A DNA stretch of 64,000 bases from Antedon mediterranea (taxonomy: Eukaryota > Echinodermata > Crinoidea > Comatulida > Antedonidae): contig NC_092671.1 in the NCBI RefSeq assembly GCF_964355755.1, forward strand, positions 18,998,001 to 19,062,000. The letters run 5' to 3'. The notes under the pieces were generated by a model that saw only the letters and a program-made list of their open reading frames with translations, made no database searches and had not been told where the DNA came from. This document shows, in pieces, positions 46,830 through 60,421 of this stretch. Position numbers and translations under genes: made by a program. Numbering within the stretch: position 1 is the stretch's first letter; each line of letters begins with the position of its first letter.

Positions 46830-49800
46830 GTTGATTTTGATAATGATATAATAACACATTGAAAATTGATATGACAATCATCTATTTCAGATTACATAAC
46901 CAAAGTGTACTAAATGTAAAGAATGCAACAGTTGATTTTGATAATGATATAATAACACATTGAAAATTGATATGACAATCATCTATTTCAGATTACATAA
47001 CCAAAGTGTACTAAATGTAAAGAATGCAACAGTTGATTTTGATAATGATATAATAACACATTGAAAATTGATATGACAATCATCTATTTCAGATTACATA
47101 ACCAAAGTGTACTAAATGTAAAGAATGCAACAGTTGATTTTGATAATGATATAATAACACATTGAAAATTGATATGACAATCATCTATTTCAGATTACAT
47201 AACCAAAGTGTACTAAATGTAAAGAATGCAACAGTTGATTTTGATAATGATATAATAACACATTGAAAATTGATATGACAATCATCTATTTCAGATTACA
47301 TAACCAAAGTGTACTAAATGTAAAGAATGCAACAGTTGATTTTGATAATGATATAATAACACATTGAAAATTGATATGACAATCATCTATTTCAGATTAC
47401 ATAACCAAAGTGTACTAAATGTAAAGAATGCAACAGTTGATTTTGATAATGATATAATAACACATTGAAAATTGATATGACAATCATCTATTTCAGATTA
47501 CATAACCAAAGTGTACTAAATGTAAAGAATGCAACAGTTGATTTTGATAATGATATAATAACACATTGAAAATTGATATGACAATCATCTATTTCAGATT
47601 ACATAACCAAAGTGTACTAAATGTAAAGAATGCAACAGTTGATTTTGATAATGATATAATAACACATTGAAAATTGATATGACAATCATCTATTTCAGAT
47701 TACATAACCAAAGTGTACTAAATGTAAAGAATGCAACAGTTGATTTTGATAATGATATAATAACACATTGAAAATTGATATGACAATCATCTATTTCAGA
47801 TTACATAACCAAAGTGTACTAAATGTAAAGAATGCAACAGTTGATTTTGATAATGATATAATAACACATTGAAAATTGATATGACAATCATCTATTTCAG
47901 ATTACATAACCAAAGTGTACTAAATGTAAAGAATGCAACAGTTGATTTTGATAATGATATAATAACACATTGAAAATTGATATGACAATCATCTATTTCA
48001 GATTACATAACCAAAGTGTACTAAATGTAAAGAATGCAACAGTTGATTTTGATAATGATATAATAACACATTGAAAATTGATATGACAATCATCTATTTC
48101 AGATTACATAACCAAAGTGTACTAAATGTAAAGAATGCAACAGTTGATTTTGATAATGATATAATAACACATTGAAAATTGATATGACAATCATCTATTT
48201 CAGATTACATAACCAAAGTGTACTAAATGTAAAGAATGCAACAGTTGATTTTGATAATGATATAATAACACATTGAAAATTGATATGACAATCATCTATT
48301 TCAGATTACATAACCAAAGTGTACTAAATGTAAAGAATGCAACAGTTGATTTTGATAATGATATAATAACACATTGAAAATTGATATGACAATCATCTAT
48401 TTCAGATTACATAACCAAAGTGTACTAAATGTAAAGAATGCAACAGTTGATTTTGATAATGATATAATAACACATTGAAAATTGATATGACAATCATCTA
48501 TTTCAGATTACATAACCAAAGTGTACTAAATGTAAAGAATGCAACAGTTGATTTTGATAATGATATAATAACACATTGAAAATTGATATGACAATCATCT
48601 ATTTCAGATTACATAACCAAAGTGTACTAAATGTAAAGAATGCAACAGTTGATTTTGATAATGATATAATAACACATTGAAAATTGATATGACAATCATC
48701 TATTTCAGATTACATAACCAAAGTGTACTAAATGTAAAGAATGCAACAGTTGATTTTGATAATGATATAATAACACATTGAAAATTGATATGACAATCAT
48801 CTATTTCAGATTACATAACCAAAGTGTACTAAATGTAAAGAATGCAACAGTTGATTTTGATAATGATATAATAACACATTGAAAATTGATATGACAATCA
48901 TCTATTTCAGATTACATAACCAAAGTGTACTAAATGTAAAGAATGCAACAGTTGATTTTGATAATGATATAATAACACATTGAAAATTGATATGACAATC
49001 ATCTATTTCAGATTACATAACCAAAGTGTACTAAATGTAAAGAATGCAACAGTTGATTTTGATAATGATATAATAACACATTGAAAATTGATATGACAAT
49101 CATCTATTTCAGATTACATAACCAAAGTGTACTAAATGTAAAGAATGCAACAGTTGATTTTGATAATGATATAATAACACATTGAAAATTGATATGACAA
49201 TCATCTATTTCAGATTACATAACCAAAGTGTACTAAATGTAAAGAATGCAACAGTTGATTTTGATAATGATATAATAACACATTGAAAATTGATATGACA
49301 ATCATCTATTTCAGATTACATAACCAAAGTGTACTAAATGTAAAGAATGCAACAGTTGATTTTGATAATGATATAATAACACATTGAAAATTGATATGAC
49401 AATCATCTATTTCAGATTACATAACCAAAGTGTACTAAATGTAAAGAATGCAACAGTTGATTTTGATAATGATATAATAACACATTGAAAATTGATATGA
49501 CAATCATCTATTTCAGATTACATAACCAAAGTGTACTAAATGTAAAGAATGCAACAGTTGATTTTGATAATGATATAATAACACATTGAAAATTGATATG
49601 ACAATCATCTATTTCAGATTACATAACCAAAGTGTACTAAATGTAAAGAATGCAACAGTTGATTTTGATAATGATATAATAACACATTGAAAATTGATAT
49701 GACAATCATCTATTTCAGATTACATAACCAAAGTGTACTAAATGTAAAGAATGCAACAGTTGATTTTGATAATGATATAATAACACATTGAAAATTGATA

Positions 49801-50565
49801 TGACAATCATCTATTTCAGATTACATAACCAAAGTGTACTAAATGTAAAGAATGCAACAGTTGATTTTGATAATGATATAATAACACATTGAAAATTGAT
49901 ATGACAATCATCTATTTCAGATTACATAACCAAAGTGTACTAAATGTAAAGAATGCAACAGTTGATTTTGATAATGATATAATAACACATTGAAAATTGA
50001 TATGACAATCATCTATTTCAGATTACATAACCAAAGTGTACTAAATGTAAAGAATGCAACAGTTGATTTTGATAATGATATAATAACACATTGAAAATTG
50101 ATATGACAATCATCTATTTCAGATTACATAACCAAAGTGTACTAAATGTAAAGAATGCAACAGTTGATTTTGATAATGATATAATAACACATTGAAAATT
50201 GATATGACAATCATCTATTTCAGATTACATAACCAAAGTGTACTAAATGTAAAGAATGCAACAGTTGATTTTGATAATGATATAATAACACATTGAAAAT
50301 TGATATGACAATCATCTATTTCAGATTACATAACCAAAGTGTACTAAATGTAAAGAATGCAACAGTTGATTTTGATAATGATATAATAACACATTGAAAA
50401 TTGATATGACAATCATCTATTTCAGATTACATAACCAAAGTGTACTAAATGTAAAGAATGCAACAGTTGATTTTGATAATGATATAATAACACATTGAAA
50501 ATTGATATGACAATCATCTATTTCAGATTACATAACCAAAGTGTACTAAATGTAAAGAATGCAAC
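46830..50565. repeat. 101 bp tandem array, 37 essentially identical copies
   Basis: Unit starts repeat every 101 bp (46830, 46931, 47032 and so on) to 50565, or 3736 bp / 101 = 37 copies. The unit begins GTTGATTTTGATAATGATAT and ends GTAAAGAATGCAACA. Beyond the first few bases no substitution was noticed by eye across the array. Each unit contains TCTATTTCAG, a good splice-acceptor-like word, and 25 nt later ATGTAAAG, a donor-like word, on the plus strand. The frame is closed by several stops, so it is not protein-coding. It lies between the 3' ends of the kelch gene and amphiphysin, ending about 515 bp from the amphiphysin stop. Confidence 0.98.
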
Positions 50566-51079
50566 AAGAGCAACTAACTAATTACAAATAATTGAAGTTA
50601 TAAATGAAAGATAATATGCAGCAAAAAAACATTTACTTTTTGTATTAAAATAACTGTTGAATTAATCTATAGAATAATTTAACAGTAGGCCCTATTATAT
50701 GTGTAATATTGCAGTGAATGGTATTGTGTATTGTTATTACTGTTTAGGAATTAAACATTATTTTGGAATTCTGTTCTTTTATGAACAGGCTTCGCCCAAT
50801 ACATTGTTGTTTGATAATGAATTTGATTATAATTTTGTGTTTATTAATCTTTCACTACATTTTTGAATATTATTAGTAAAAAATTCTTAATCAGCCACAC
50901 ACGAGAGAAAAATAAAATAAAAACTAGACCAGCTCTAAAAACATATTAATTAAGGAGCACCATTTGTCTTGAACACATTGTGAAATGGAACCCCAATGCT
51001 GTTATACTGTACAACTACATTATTCTATACAGTCTCAAGTAGAATAGTAACAACATTTTCAAAAAAACATTATTATTGA
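50566..51079. other. Amphiphysin 3' flank / probable 3' UTR
   Basis: AT-rich, no gene. On the minus strand an AATAAA (TTTATT at 50840-50845) lies 235 nt after the amphiphysin stop and is a candidate polyadenylation signal. Confidence 0.45.
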
Positions 51080-54000
51080 TTATAACCTGGATGTAAAGTT
51101 TTCTGGAAATATGCCTTTAACATCCGAGTTCTCTATCCTACCCATAAGCCATCCATCCTCCTGCAAACATAAGCATATTTGCATTTAGTTTTTATCTTAA
51201 AATGTGTTAATTTTTACAAGACACTAGTTTAATGTTTTAAAGATTTTTACAAATCATTAAAAATTGCCAAACAGTGGCACACAGATTAGGTTCTGAACTT
51301 ACATTCTTCACTGTTTCTTTCTGGCAATGTATCAACTAGTGGCAAACAGTTGCACAATTGTGTAACTTTTGTCAAATGTCACATAAAGGTCATTTATTAT
51401 AAACAAAATGAATAAAAGGCTACTTTTGTCACAATAACATAGTACTCTTTTCCAATTTGTTGAGTGTCCACAGATTTTTATGGTTAAATGTCATAAAAAT
51501 GCATTTCAAACTCCTGTATGCTTTATTTCTAAAAGTATAGCATCTTTTCCACGAAGAAACAGAGGGTGCTGTTTACAATTTGAGAAACTCACTTGAATAA
51601 AAAACACTGTCTGAATGTCAACTATTTTATGACAAATGTGACTGAAACGTTCTACGCAATTCGACAAAATAAACACTGTCTTCACTAGTGGTTACCAAGA
51701 TATAAACCATTTAGATAGTTTGGCTGTCAATTCATTACTCGCTTAGTGAACACTATTAAGACCGGTCCCACCCTGACTCGACAGAGCAAAGTGAAAACGA
51801 GTTCCAATACTGGACAAGCATCAGTACTGTGATGCAATAACAGGCTGGCTAGCCTAGGCCTATTAGTAGGTATTTAGTGGTGTAATTTTTTACTTGAAAT
51901 GAATGGGGATGTGCTGATTTTTTAACACAAGTAAAAGAAAATCATACCTCATCATCTGGTTCATCATAGTTAATCACAAAAATCACATCTCCTTTCTTAA
52001 ATGTTAACTCATCATCGTCCTTCCTTTCATAATCATGAATAGCTTGAACCTAATGACCAACAGAAAAAATCAACTCAATTGAATAAACAAACTTGTTCAC
52101 ACACACACAGAGTTAAGCGTGCATAGAATGGAGTTTATTATAGAGATACATTCTATCTACGATGGGTTTCATAAAGTAACATTAAAAAAATGATTGACTA
52201 ACTCCGATAGAGAAAGAGCGTGTAAATAGCTGACTGTAAATCAGTTCTCACAACTTACTTCATTGATTACAGAATATTACAGATGTTAATGATAATAATA
52301 CTGAAGATGTACCTTGTATAAAACACCTGAGGGTAAGTCTCCATTTTGAGTGGCAGGGGGGCTTGAAGGAATATTAGCAGGCCTTGCAGGGGGAGGATGC
52401 TGGTATTCATGATCATCGTCATTCAAATCTTCTGGTATGGCCTAAAAATAAAATATTATTAAATCATTATCGAAACACAATAATACTAAATTAACATTAC
52501 AATATAAATGTAATGTAAAATAAAATGCAACAACTGTTACCAGGACACCACATGATATTATCTGTCTTTCCATGCAATTACATGCGTACAAATTTGAAAA
52601 CTGGCATAAAAAATGAATAACAATATGTGACAATATTCATTAGTCCTTTTCACACAGAGATGTGTAATGATAATATCATTGCAATATGCCGGGTTGCTTT
52701 CATTAGATGACTGCATCTGGACCAAGTCATATCTTTTAACATTATGGTCATTACGGTCTGATCTGTGTGAAAGATGGCAACTTAAGCAACCAAATAAGGG
52801 TTAAAGTTTGAAACATCCAGTCACAATTTTTCTTGCACTCTATTTCTATTCTGTGAAACATGTTGTGACACAGGAAACTGCATATTTTACAAATAATGAA
52901 GGTTTATGAGTTGAAAAATTGACTGCTCTGTTTTCATTGAATGAAATATTCTCTCCATTCAAATACGAAACATTCATTATTTGTTCTATACTTTTATTCA
53001 ATTTATCCAATGTGAATAATTGAGGAATGATGCTAGGACTGGAAGCTGCCATTCAAAAAGACAGTGCTCAAACTTTACACACAGAGTATATCAGTTATAG
53101 ATGGCGCTCGCACAACATTGATTGGCAAAAATTCTCACAATTTTTACAGAAATATTAACATGCATTAGAGCGCATTATTTATCACCATTAGATAAAACTT
53201 TTCTGGGTAGGGCTAATTTCAAATGACATGTTATGAGTAATTAACCAATCAAATTGCAGGAATACAATCAGGTGTGTTATAATACCTTATGTTTAAAAGG
53301 ATCTAGGCAGAAAATAGGGAGTTTTCAGCAGAATTAGTAAACCTTAAATGTTAACGTTATATCCCAATATGCAATGCACAAGCTCCAACCAATTTGTAAA
53401 CAAATTGATCTGTCCATGCAGAAACAAAATGTCAATGCGAGTAAAAGGCCAGACTTAGATATACCTTCCATCGTGTCTTTTTAAATACCAGCATGTTGTG
53501 TGTGCGCTATACATATATTGATTGATTTCAAAGCTTCTGAATCAAAACACAACTTTTAGAGTAAGTATGCTGTCATGAAATTAATAGAATGATCCGTTAA
53601 AGTTACATCTTCCACCCAAAACTCCATATTTTGCTGTATCGCAACACTACCACAATTTCTGTCTGCTATCATCCAAGAAATATCTCAGTAATCTTTACAG
53701 GTAAATATTACAAAGCTATTAAAAGGTTAATAACTAAACTTGATTACTTCAAAATAAACATGCAATTTTGTGTTAAATATTTGGATTATACACACTGTAG
53801 GCACCTGATAATTGTGATCTTCACTGTCATCTTCATTGTCATTTGTAAACTGTGGTGGATCTGGTTTAGGAATATCCATTGTTCTTGTGGAGGAGATGGA
53901 GAACATACTATTATTGTCGCCACCTCCTATACTTGATGGACTTGTTGGACTTATTGGATGTAGTCCTGCTTCTGAATTACTGAAAAAGAACAGTATCATA

Positions 54001-57000
54001 AATAATAACAACAATAATATTTGTTCTTATAATACATATGGAAACATATTCCCATAATACAGCTTGTAATCAGCGCAAATTGTGTCTTGATCTAACCGGG
54101 TACCCATTTATACACCAGAGAGGAGAGAGACAAACGTAAGTAATGTGTCTTGCCTCAGGATACAAGCAAGGCAGAGAGAGTTGGATTCAAACTCATGAGT
54201 AAAATCAACTTTATTCAAATCAGTTAATAATATTTTGTAAGAGTTTACAATTCCCATTTCATGAATTGATTAACAATAATTTTCTTCTTAAACATAATAC
54301 ATTTATAAATAATGATTTTTTTAAAATCATTTTTAAACAGCGAGTAAAATTACGACCAATTTTATCTATATTATTAAGTAGTTATTTGTTTGTTTTTATA
54401 TAAACTAATATAGTACTAAATTGTATCTGTTTGTGTACCAGCATACACTGTATTTGTAATTCTTATTTATTCTTATACACACTTTAGACATAGCACAGTA
54501 TTTGACTAAGGAGTCAAGAGGAAACTAGGGTGTACAATTATACATGCATTAAAAATCCAATTTAGCCTACATCGCGAATTTAGCCTAAAGTAGGGGGTGA
54601 GATTATGAGCATAGGATTCTACTAGGTGAAATATGACAACAGCATTACAAAATATTGTGAATGAAAAATGTATCTTGTATCTGTGTGAAAATGTATCTTA
54701 AAAGATAACATTTATTGTAAGTATTTATTCCTGTATGCTTGTTGTTGGAATATGAATTTATACTTACTCCTATCCCTTTAATTTACAAGTTTTACCTGAG
54801 CTACCTTGCATGAGTAAATGTCAAATAGCGGAAAAGCATTGTCATTAATTACTGTACTAAATCACACATAATCCCTACACAAAAGTTGAATATTAATGTT
54901 CCATGTATGATATTAGTATCAGTATATGTCAAGCCATTTCATTCTGGTCCTTAAATGAATTTACCACTTAAACCTGAATTTGTGAAGGGCAGGGGTGAAT
55001 GAATGAATTTTAAAGAAATCTCTACCTTCTTGTAACATTGTATGTGCCTTTGCTTCCTTCCTCAAACAGTTTATCCATAACTGAGTTTAGCTGTAAACTT
55101 GTTTTACCTATTTCAGAATGGAATGTTCCCTCAGTTGAACTGATCAATTGAAATGTTGATGCATAAAATGGAATGCGGCTGAGAAGAAAAAAACATTAAT
55201 CAAAGATTTAGGCAACCCATGTTATTCAGTAACTGGATTTTCCAGCTCTGTAAAACTAGCTTGATTTTGTCCTAAGCAACATTGCTTCTCAACTCACGAT
55301 AGTGGTTTGCACTACATTTTTTTTTGGTCAATATAAACAGAGATCAGTTAATTTTCAATTAATTAAAAATAATTTCTTTTTCGGTATAATCATTTCTTTT
55401 TTAAACCTACAAATACAATATAAAAAGAATATATAATAATGATTAAAAATCAAATACAAACCTGTCATAGAGATTTGGTAGTTCATCTAAAAGTTCATTG
55501 TTAATATCTTCATAACTTGTTCTTGCCAAATCAAATTGCTCCTGAGCCTGTAAGGATTACATTAAGAATATCACAAAAACAGATAAAATACATTAAAGTG
55601 TATCACATTCAGAAAACACTCCTATTCAGGCCAAATGGTTTAGCCCAAATTTGTTTTAATCACCAATATAAACCAATTTGATCAATCACTTTTATTCACA
55701 TGAATCATACATATAAAAACAATGATTTGAAAATGTTTGAAAAAGAAAAGTAACATTTAATTAGTTACTCAATTTATTATCATTATACTGGATTTCATTG
55801 GGTGGTAAAAATCAATACTGAAAGTATGTACCAACTTTCTATTCTATTGAGTAAATGTTCTAGAAGTTAAGCATGATTTACTGTAATTTGCCCATAAATT
55901 TATAATAGATTAATTGTCTATATTTGTATCATTTGGCAGTAATTGCCTTCCATATTTTCTTCCTTCTTGAGATGATACAGACTCTGTTTTGTGACCTAAC
56001 CTAGTAATTACTGTTTAGGGACAAAGCTTAAAAAAATTTTGCGTGGGAGATAACAACTTCATAGATGTCTATCTTGGGTTATTAATATTTGATACAGAAA
56101 AAATGATAGATTAAATATATCACTAATATAATAATTTACTACTTTTTCAAATTAATATATTTTATAAATGCAATGATGATTTGTGACGATTTTTTGTATT
56201 GGAGGCAAAGATGCAAAAAAACCTTTGGTCGACCTCTACTTAAAAAAGTCTAGTGAAATAAGATTTTAGTCTTGATGACCATACAGTGCATAAGGGTTAA
56301 ATAGTGGCAAAGGGGAAAAGACTCGGCAAACCATAGTCATAAGGTACTTCCTGACCACAGTTCTGGTGGGGCTTCTCAGTGTAAGCTTACTTAAAAATAA
56401 CCCAGTGCATGTTAATTAAAATCACATACCTTTGCTACCCTGCTTTCATCCTTCTTATTTTTGCTGGCTTCTACAGCATGGCGTGCACTATCATAATCTA
56501 TCATTTTTCGCCCTCTTTTTTCAATACGTCTCTATAAACGCAACAAAATTCATTCATTATGACAGCCACATTTCTGTGCCAACAGCCAACTTTCACTTCA
56601 CCTACGCTATTGTGTTGAACGCCTCATGATCAAGGAATTTATTGGGTCAGCCAAAAAAGGAATACATTATACTTTATGGCCATATCAAATTGGCATTAGT
56701 GTATCAAAAATTATTTTAAAAGTCCAGAATGTTGAGGTGCTGAAGTATACACAAAGTATACTATAGAATGATCTAAAATGTGATTGGCCACCTGTAGTTG
56801 GGCTTATGTCAGGGTTTCTGAATTTTTGGCCATCTGGTTTTGGGGAGAAATAAATGCATACCTTGACTTCAGGGAATTTTGATTGATACGATAAGAGTGG
56901 ATTGAAAACTTGTTCCACAAGCCGATTCTGATAATCCTCCCATAGCAAATCAGAAGTCTGTTGAAAAAAAACCATATGGATTAATAGGACAAAAAAAGTC

Positions 57001-58762
57001 AATGATCTAATCAAGGCACTGATACATCATTGTATTAGAACAAAACAATGGGTTTTACTCAATCTCTATAGATCCTAAGGAATTTAATTTAAATTTTTAA
57101 AGAAAATAGAATATATATTATACTATTATTTCGCTATTTTCTGTAGGTCTTCATAAAGAATTAAACTAGGGCAAATGGGTAAGAACACCAAATTTGCTGT
57201 GGGTTAAGACTTGACATGTTTCTGGTAGTGTAAGAGATATCCTTTGCATTAAGACATCAATAATTTTTTTTTTTTAGGAAACTTCCCCCATGACTAGGGA
57301 TTCCCTATTTTTAGGGGATTCCCCCATGATTAGGGGATTCCCCCATGATTAGGGGATTCCCCCATGATTAGGGGATTCCCCCATGATTAGGGGATTCCCC
57401 CATGATTAGGGGATTCCCCCATGATTAGGAGATTCCCCCATGATTAGGAGATTCCTCCATTATTAGGAGATTTCCCTATAATTACAGGATTCCCCATAAT
57501 TAATTAGTAGATTCACCCATGTTTCTAAAATTGTTAGACCTTTCCAGAGCCAGTCCAACAACAATCTAGAAAGCCTATTACCTAACATGCTTAATTAACT
57601 ACCAGCCAGCAAAATACCAGAAGGTATAAAAAAAATCATAAAGTATTGCAATGTGTTTGATCATGTCTAAGCCTGGGGCAGATAGAAATACCTTCTTTTG
57701 ATTATTTCAAACCTGTACTATTACTATAAAGGTTAATATTAACTCGAAAATATTTTAGGTTTGAAGTCGGTTTCATTTCCAGGTAACCTTGGAAGTATTT
57801 TTAAATCGCAGACACAATTTCTAAATGTTCTCAGGCTCACCTGTCGCATTGTGCCAACGCTTTCATGTCCGTTCCAATCTGGTTCATATATTGACTCTAA
57901 AGCTTCATGCAGTGATCTTGTAGCTGCACTCATAGCTAAAATAAAAAGTATTTTTTTATACAACTACATTATTTAATTTACTATTACACAAACTAGTAGT
58001 TTAGTAGTACAGAAGCTGGTAGTCAACTAAAAAGTGGGTTCTTTTTCTGTTCAGGCACATTACACTTGGAATCTATTAAGTATTATCTCTTAAAACTAAT
58101 CATTTTTGTAAATAACTTTAATTGAGTTAATTGATTGACTGCGCCTTTGATAATTTTGCAATTGGAATCAATTTTCTGCACGAATCATGGAAAGGGTACA
58201 GTATTTTGCATTCACTCCATATAGCATCAAGACATGATACTTTGCCGACATAGTAGTAGGAGTTGGTTTAGATCAAACAAGATAAACTATATACTGTAGT
58301 CACGTTGACAACTGAGGTATAGATGGAATTTGAGGTAGTAACTTATTAGTGAATTACAACAGATATAAAATTGTTTTAATAACTAAAAATAATCTTTCAT
58401 CTTTATCTTTTTTTATTATCTAATTATATTTTCAATTTAAAGGTACTGTAGGCGCAATTACTGTATTCAAAGAGTTTCCTGCATAGCTAATTGTTTTACT
58501 TTTTTAGGGAGCAGTCAACCAGATTTGCATAGCCTAAATTAATGATTTAATGGATAATGTGAGTGGTCACCTAGCATATCACATCAACATCTTTCAAGTA
58601 GTTCTAAAAAGCCTTAATTTACTTACATTTAACACAGTCAATATATCGTTTCAATTCTTTTTGTAATCTGTTAGCTGACAACACCTGGTTATTAAAGTTA
58701 TGTACATATAATTCAAACATTTGATCCTTGGTTTCGTCGGCCTTACCAAGTTTCTGCAACAC
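51080..58762 (-). CDS. AMPH/BIN1: Amphiphysin/BIN1-type N-BAR and SH3 protein, partial (5' exon outside window)
   Basis: It bends membranes through its BAR domain and recruits dynamin-like partners through SH3, acting in endocytosis or T-tubule formation. Minus-strand exons: 58762-58627, 57935-57841, 56957-56862, 56531-56430, 55547-55462, 55178-55026, 53979-53805, 52441-52313, 52049-51948, 51160-51080 (1155 nt, 384 codons plus stop, phases consistent). [79 protein letters not shown] Ser/Pro/acidic linker of ~100 residues follows. SH3: [41 protein letters not shown]-stop. The amphipathic H0 helix and NVQKK segment should be in an exon beyond 64000. The donor at 53804 (GTGCCT) is weak, so that exon may be alternative. 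No clathrin-binding insert was recognised. Identity is very secure; the AMPH/BIN1 split is vertebrate-specific. Confidence 0.95.
52645..52776. mobile_element. Short MITE with CCTTTTCACACAGA ends
   Basis: CCTTTTCACACAGA at the left and the complement TCTGTGTGAAAGATGG at the right define a ~130 bp non-coding element in an amphiphysin intron. Inner words (GTAATGATAATATCATTGC, then GGTCATTACGG) continue the inverted pattern. Confidence 0.7.
52890..53170 (+). repeat. Interspersed repeat, copy B (related to 5041-5370)
   Basis: Shares GAAATATTCTCTCCATTC, CATTCATTATTTGTTC, AATTTATCCA, GACAGTGCTC and GGCAAAAATTCTCACA with the UBE2Z-intron copy in the same order. It is in an amphiphysin intron. No coding capacity. 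Confidence 0.6.
57278..57495. repeat. 19 bp tandem array carrying NF-kB-like GGGGATTCCC motifs
   Basis: The unit GGGGATTCCCCCATGATTA repeats every 19 bp. Six consecutive units carry an exact GGGGATTCCC, which fits the kB consensus GGGRNWYYCC, flanked by degenerate units (GGAGATTCCCCC, GGAGATTCCTCC, AGAGATTTCCC). It lies in the amphiphysin intron between exons 57841 and 56957. Whether any Rel protein binds is unknown. Confidence 0.93.
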
Positions 58763-59339
58763 CTGTAAAGACAACACCAATTAATAATTCATCTAAATCA
58801 AATACTGTAGGTATTTTGTTTTATTCAATATTGTAGATTACCGTTTTAGGTTGTTACTTGGTAAAAGGGCAATTCAATTTCCGTGGCGGTTTCGAGATTT
58901 TGAAATAAGGGGGGGGGGGGGGAAGTAAGCAAGGGTTTAAAATTAGTGCTAACCTAATGTTATATTATTTAATTTAATTATTTGTTTATGAATCCCACCA
59001 ATTTGGTTGTACAGTCATTAAAGTAACTACTATTTTCCTCTATGTACATCAAGGAGTGGAACTATTTCCTTATTAAATGAGTACTACATTTATATAAAAC
59101 TTTTCTGTTCTAATCTATGATTATGTATTGTGTGGGTTTCTATTACAGGATATACTGTAAAAGCTTTTAAAAATGTTTTGCAACATCAGTGCACACCAGT
59201 TGGACAAAAAAGGCCACAGTGAAACTTTAGTTTGAAAAGAAAAAGAAAGGTTTATGTGCCCATAGAAATATTTAATGTCTATTGGCACATGTGGCCAAGG
59301 ATTACCAATAGTAAATTAATCACTGTCCTATCAGATAGG

Positions 59340-59590
59340 TGGTAATCCCCCTGATAAAAAAGGGGCTATTTTGTGAAGTTCACCAAGGGTAACCACTCAC
59401 TTTTTCAAATAAAGAACTGGGTTATAACTGTCCTCTGGATCTACAGTACAAGTTATAGTCCTTATCCGAGAAGACTTGTTCTACCACCAGAACTAGGAGC
59501 GAGTCGGGCTCTGACCCATGCCGATATTGTTGGCTCTTTAGATACAGCACCCCTGCCTTAACCGCTCGGCCATTTGACTCGCCTTAAAAC
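59340..59590 (-). mobile_element. tRNA-headed SINE
   Basis: On the minus strand, GGCGAGTCAAATGGCCGAGC then GGTTAAGGCAGGGGTGCTG resembles the acceptor arm, A box and anticodon arm of a class II (Leu/Ser-like) tRNA. It continues through a decayed B box (GGGTCAGAGCCCGACTC) into a body with TTCTCGGATAAGGACTATAA, a CTCGGATAAGAC-type motif shared by many tRNA-derived animal SINEs. The tRNA fold is damaged, so this is not a functional tRNA. A second partial head (59614-59667) duplicates the first ~50 bp. Confidence 0.6.
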
Positions 59591-60144
59591 TATAATATAT
59601 ACATACTTAAGACAGAACAAGATACAGCACCCCTGCCTTAACCGCTCAGCCATTTGACTCGCCTTAAAGCTATAATATTTATATATATATAACAAATGTG
59701 CAGAGGTGTACACTTTAGTTTGCAAACTTGAGCAAACTCCAAGTTTGCTAGTGTACTGTAGAAGACAAGAATTCTGTCAGTGTGGACAAAGGAAATCAGG
59801 TCTCATTTGAATTGTCAAAAGAATACTTTCTGGATTTCTAAAACTGTGTCAGAAATATCAATATGGAAGCAATGAGGATAAGAGTACGTAAATATTGACT
59901 CATGGTTCCTGGTTGTTTTGTAGCTGCACGTTGTCGAAGGAAGGTCAAAAAAATAATGGTCAATGAACTATCCTACAGAAATATTATTTTTAATTAAATT
60001 TGCAACAATGATCTGCATCATAATTACTGGATGGATATAACAATTCAACTGTACCTTGTCCTTGTTTAAAAAAAAAATATGTTTAACACATCGAATTTAA
60101 AATTCTTATTCTATTTTGATTATTAGCAATGCTTTGGGTTGTCT

Positions 60145-60421
60145 ACAGTATTAGCATAGGCCTAGTAGTAGTACAGTATTAGCATAGGCCTAGTAGTAGT
60201 ACAGTATTAGCATAGGCCTAGTAGTAGTACAGTATTAGCATAGGCCTAGTAGTAGTACAGTATTAGCATAGGCCTAGTAGTAGTACAGTATTAGCATAGG
60301 CCTAGTAGTAGTACAGTATTAGCATAGGCCTAGTAGTACTAGTAGTACTAGTAGTACAGTATTAGCATAGGCCTAGTAGTAGTACTGTATTAGCATAGGC
60401 CTAGTAGTAGTACAGTATTAA
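60145..60421. repeat. 28 bp tandem array, about 10 copies
   Basis: The unit ACAGTATTAGCATAGGCCTA then GTAGTAGT repeats every 28 bp. One unit near 60330-60350 is extended by extra ACTAGTAGT. The copies are nearly identical. In the amphiphysin 5' intron. Confidence 0.95.

Noticed and set aside
46830-50565. Regular direct repeats resembling a CRISPR array
   Set aside because: The repeats are head-to-tail with no variable spacers and the context is eukaryotic with intron-containing genes.
59495-59590. Functional tRNA gene on the minus strand
   Set aside because: The A-box region is tRNA-like but the anticodon and T arms do not pair well and a SINE-type body follows, so it is a SINE head.
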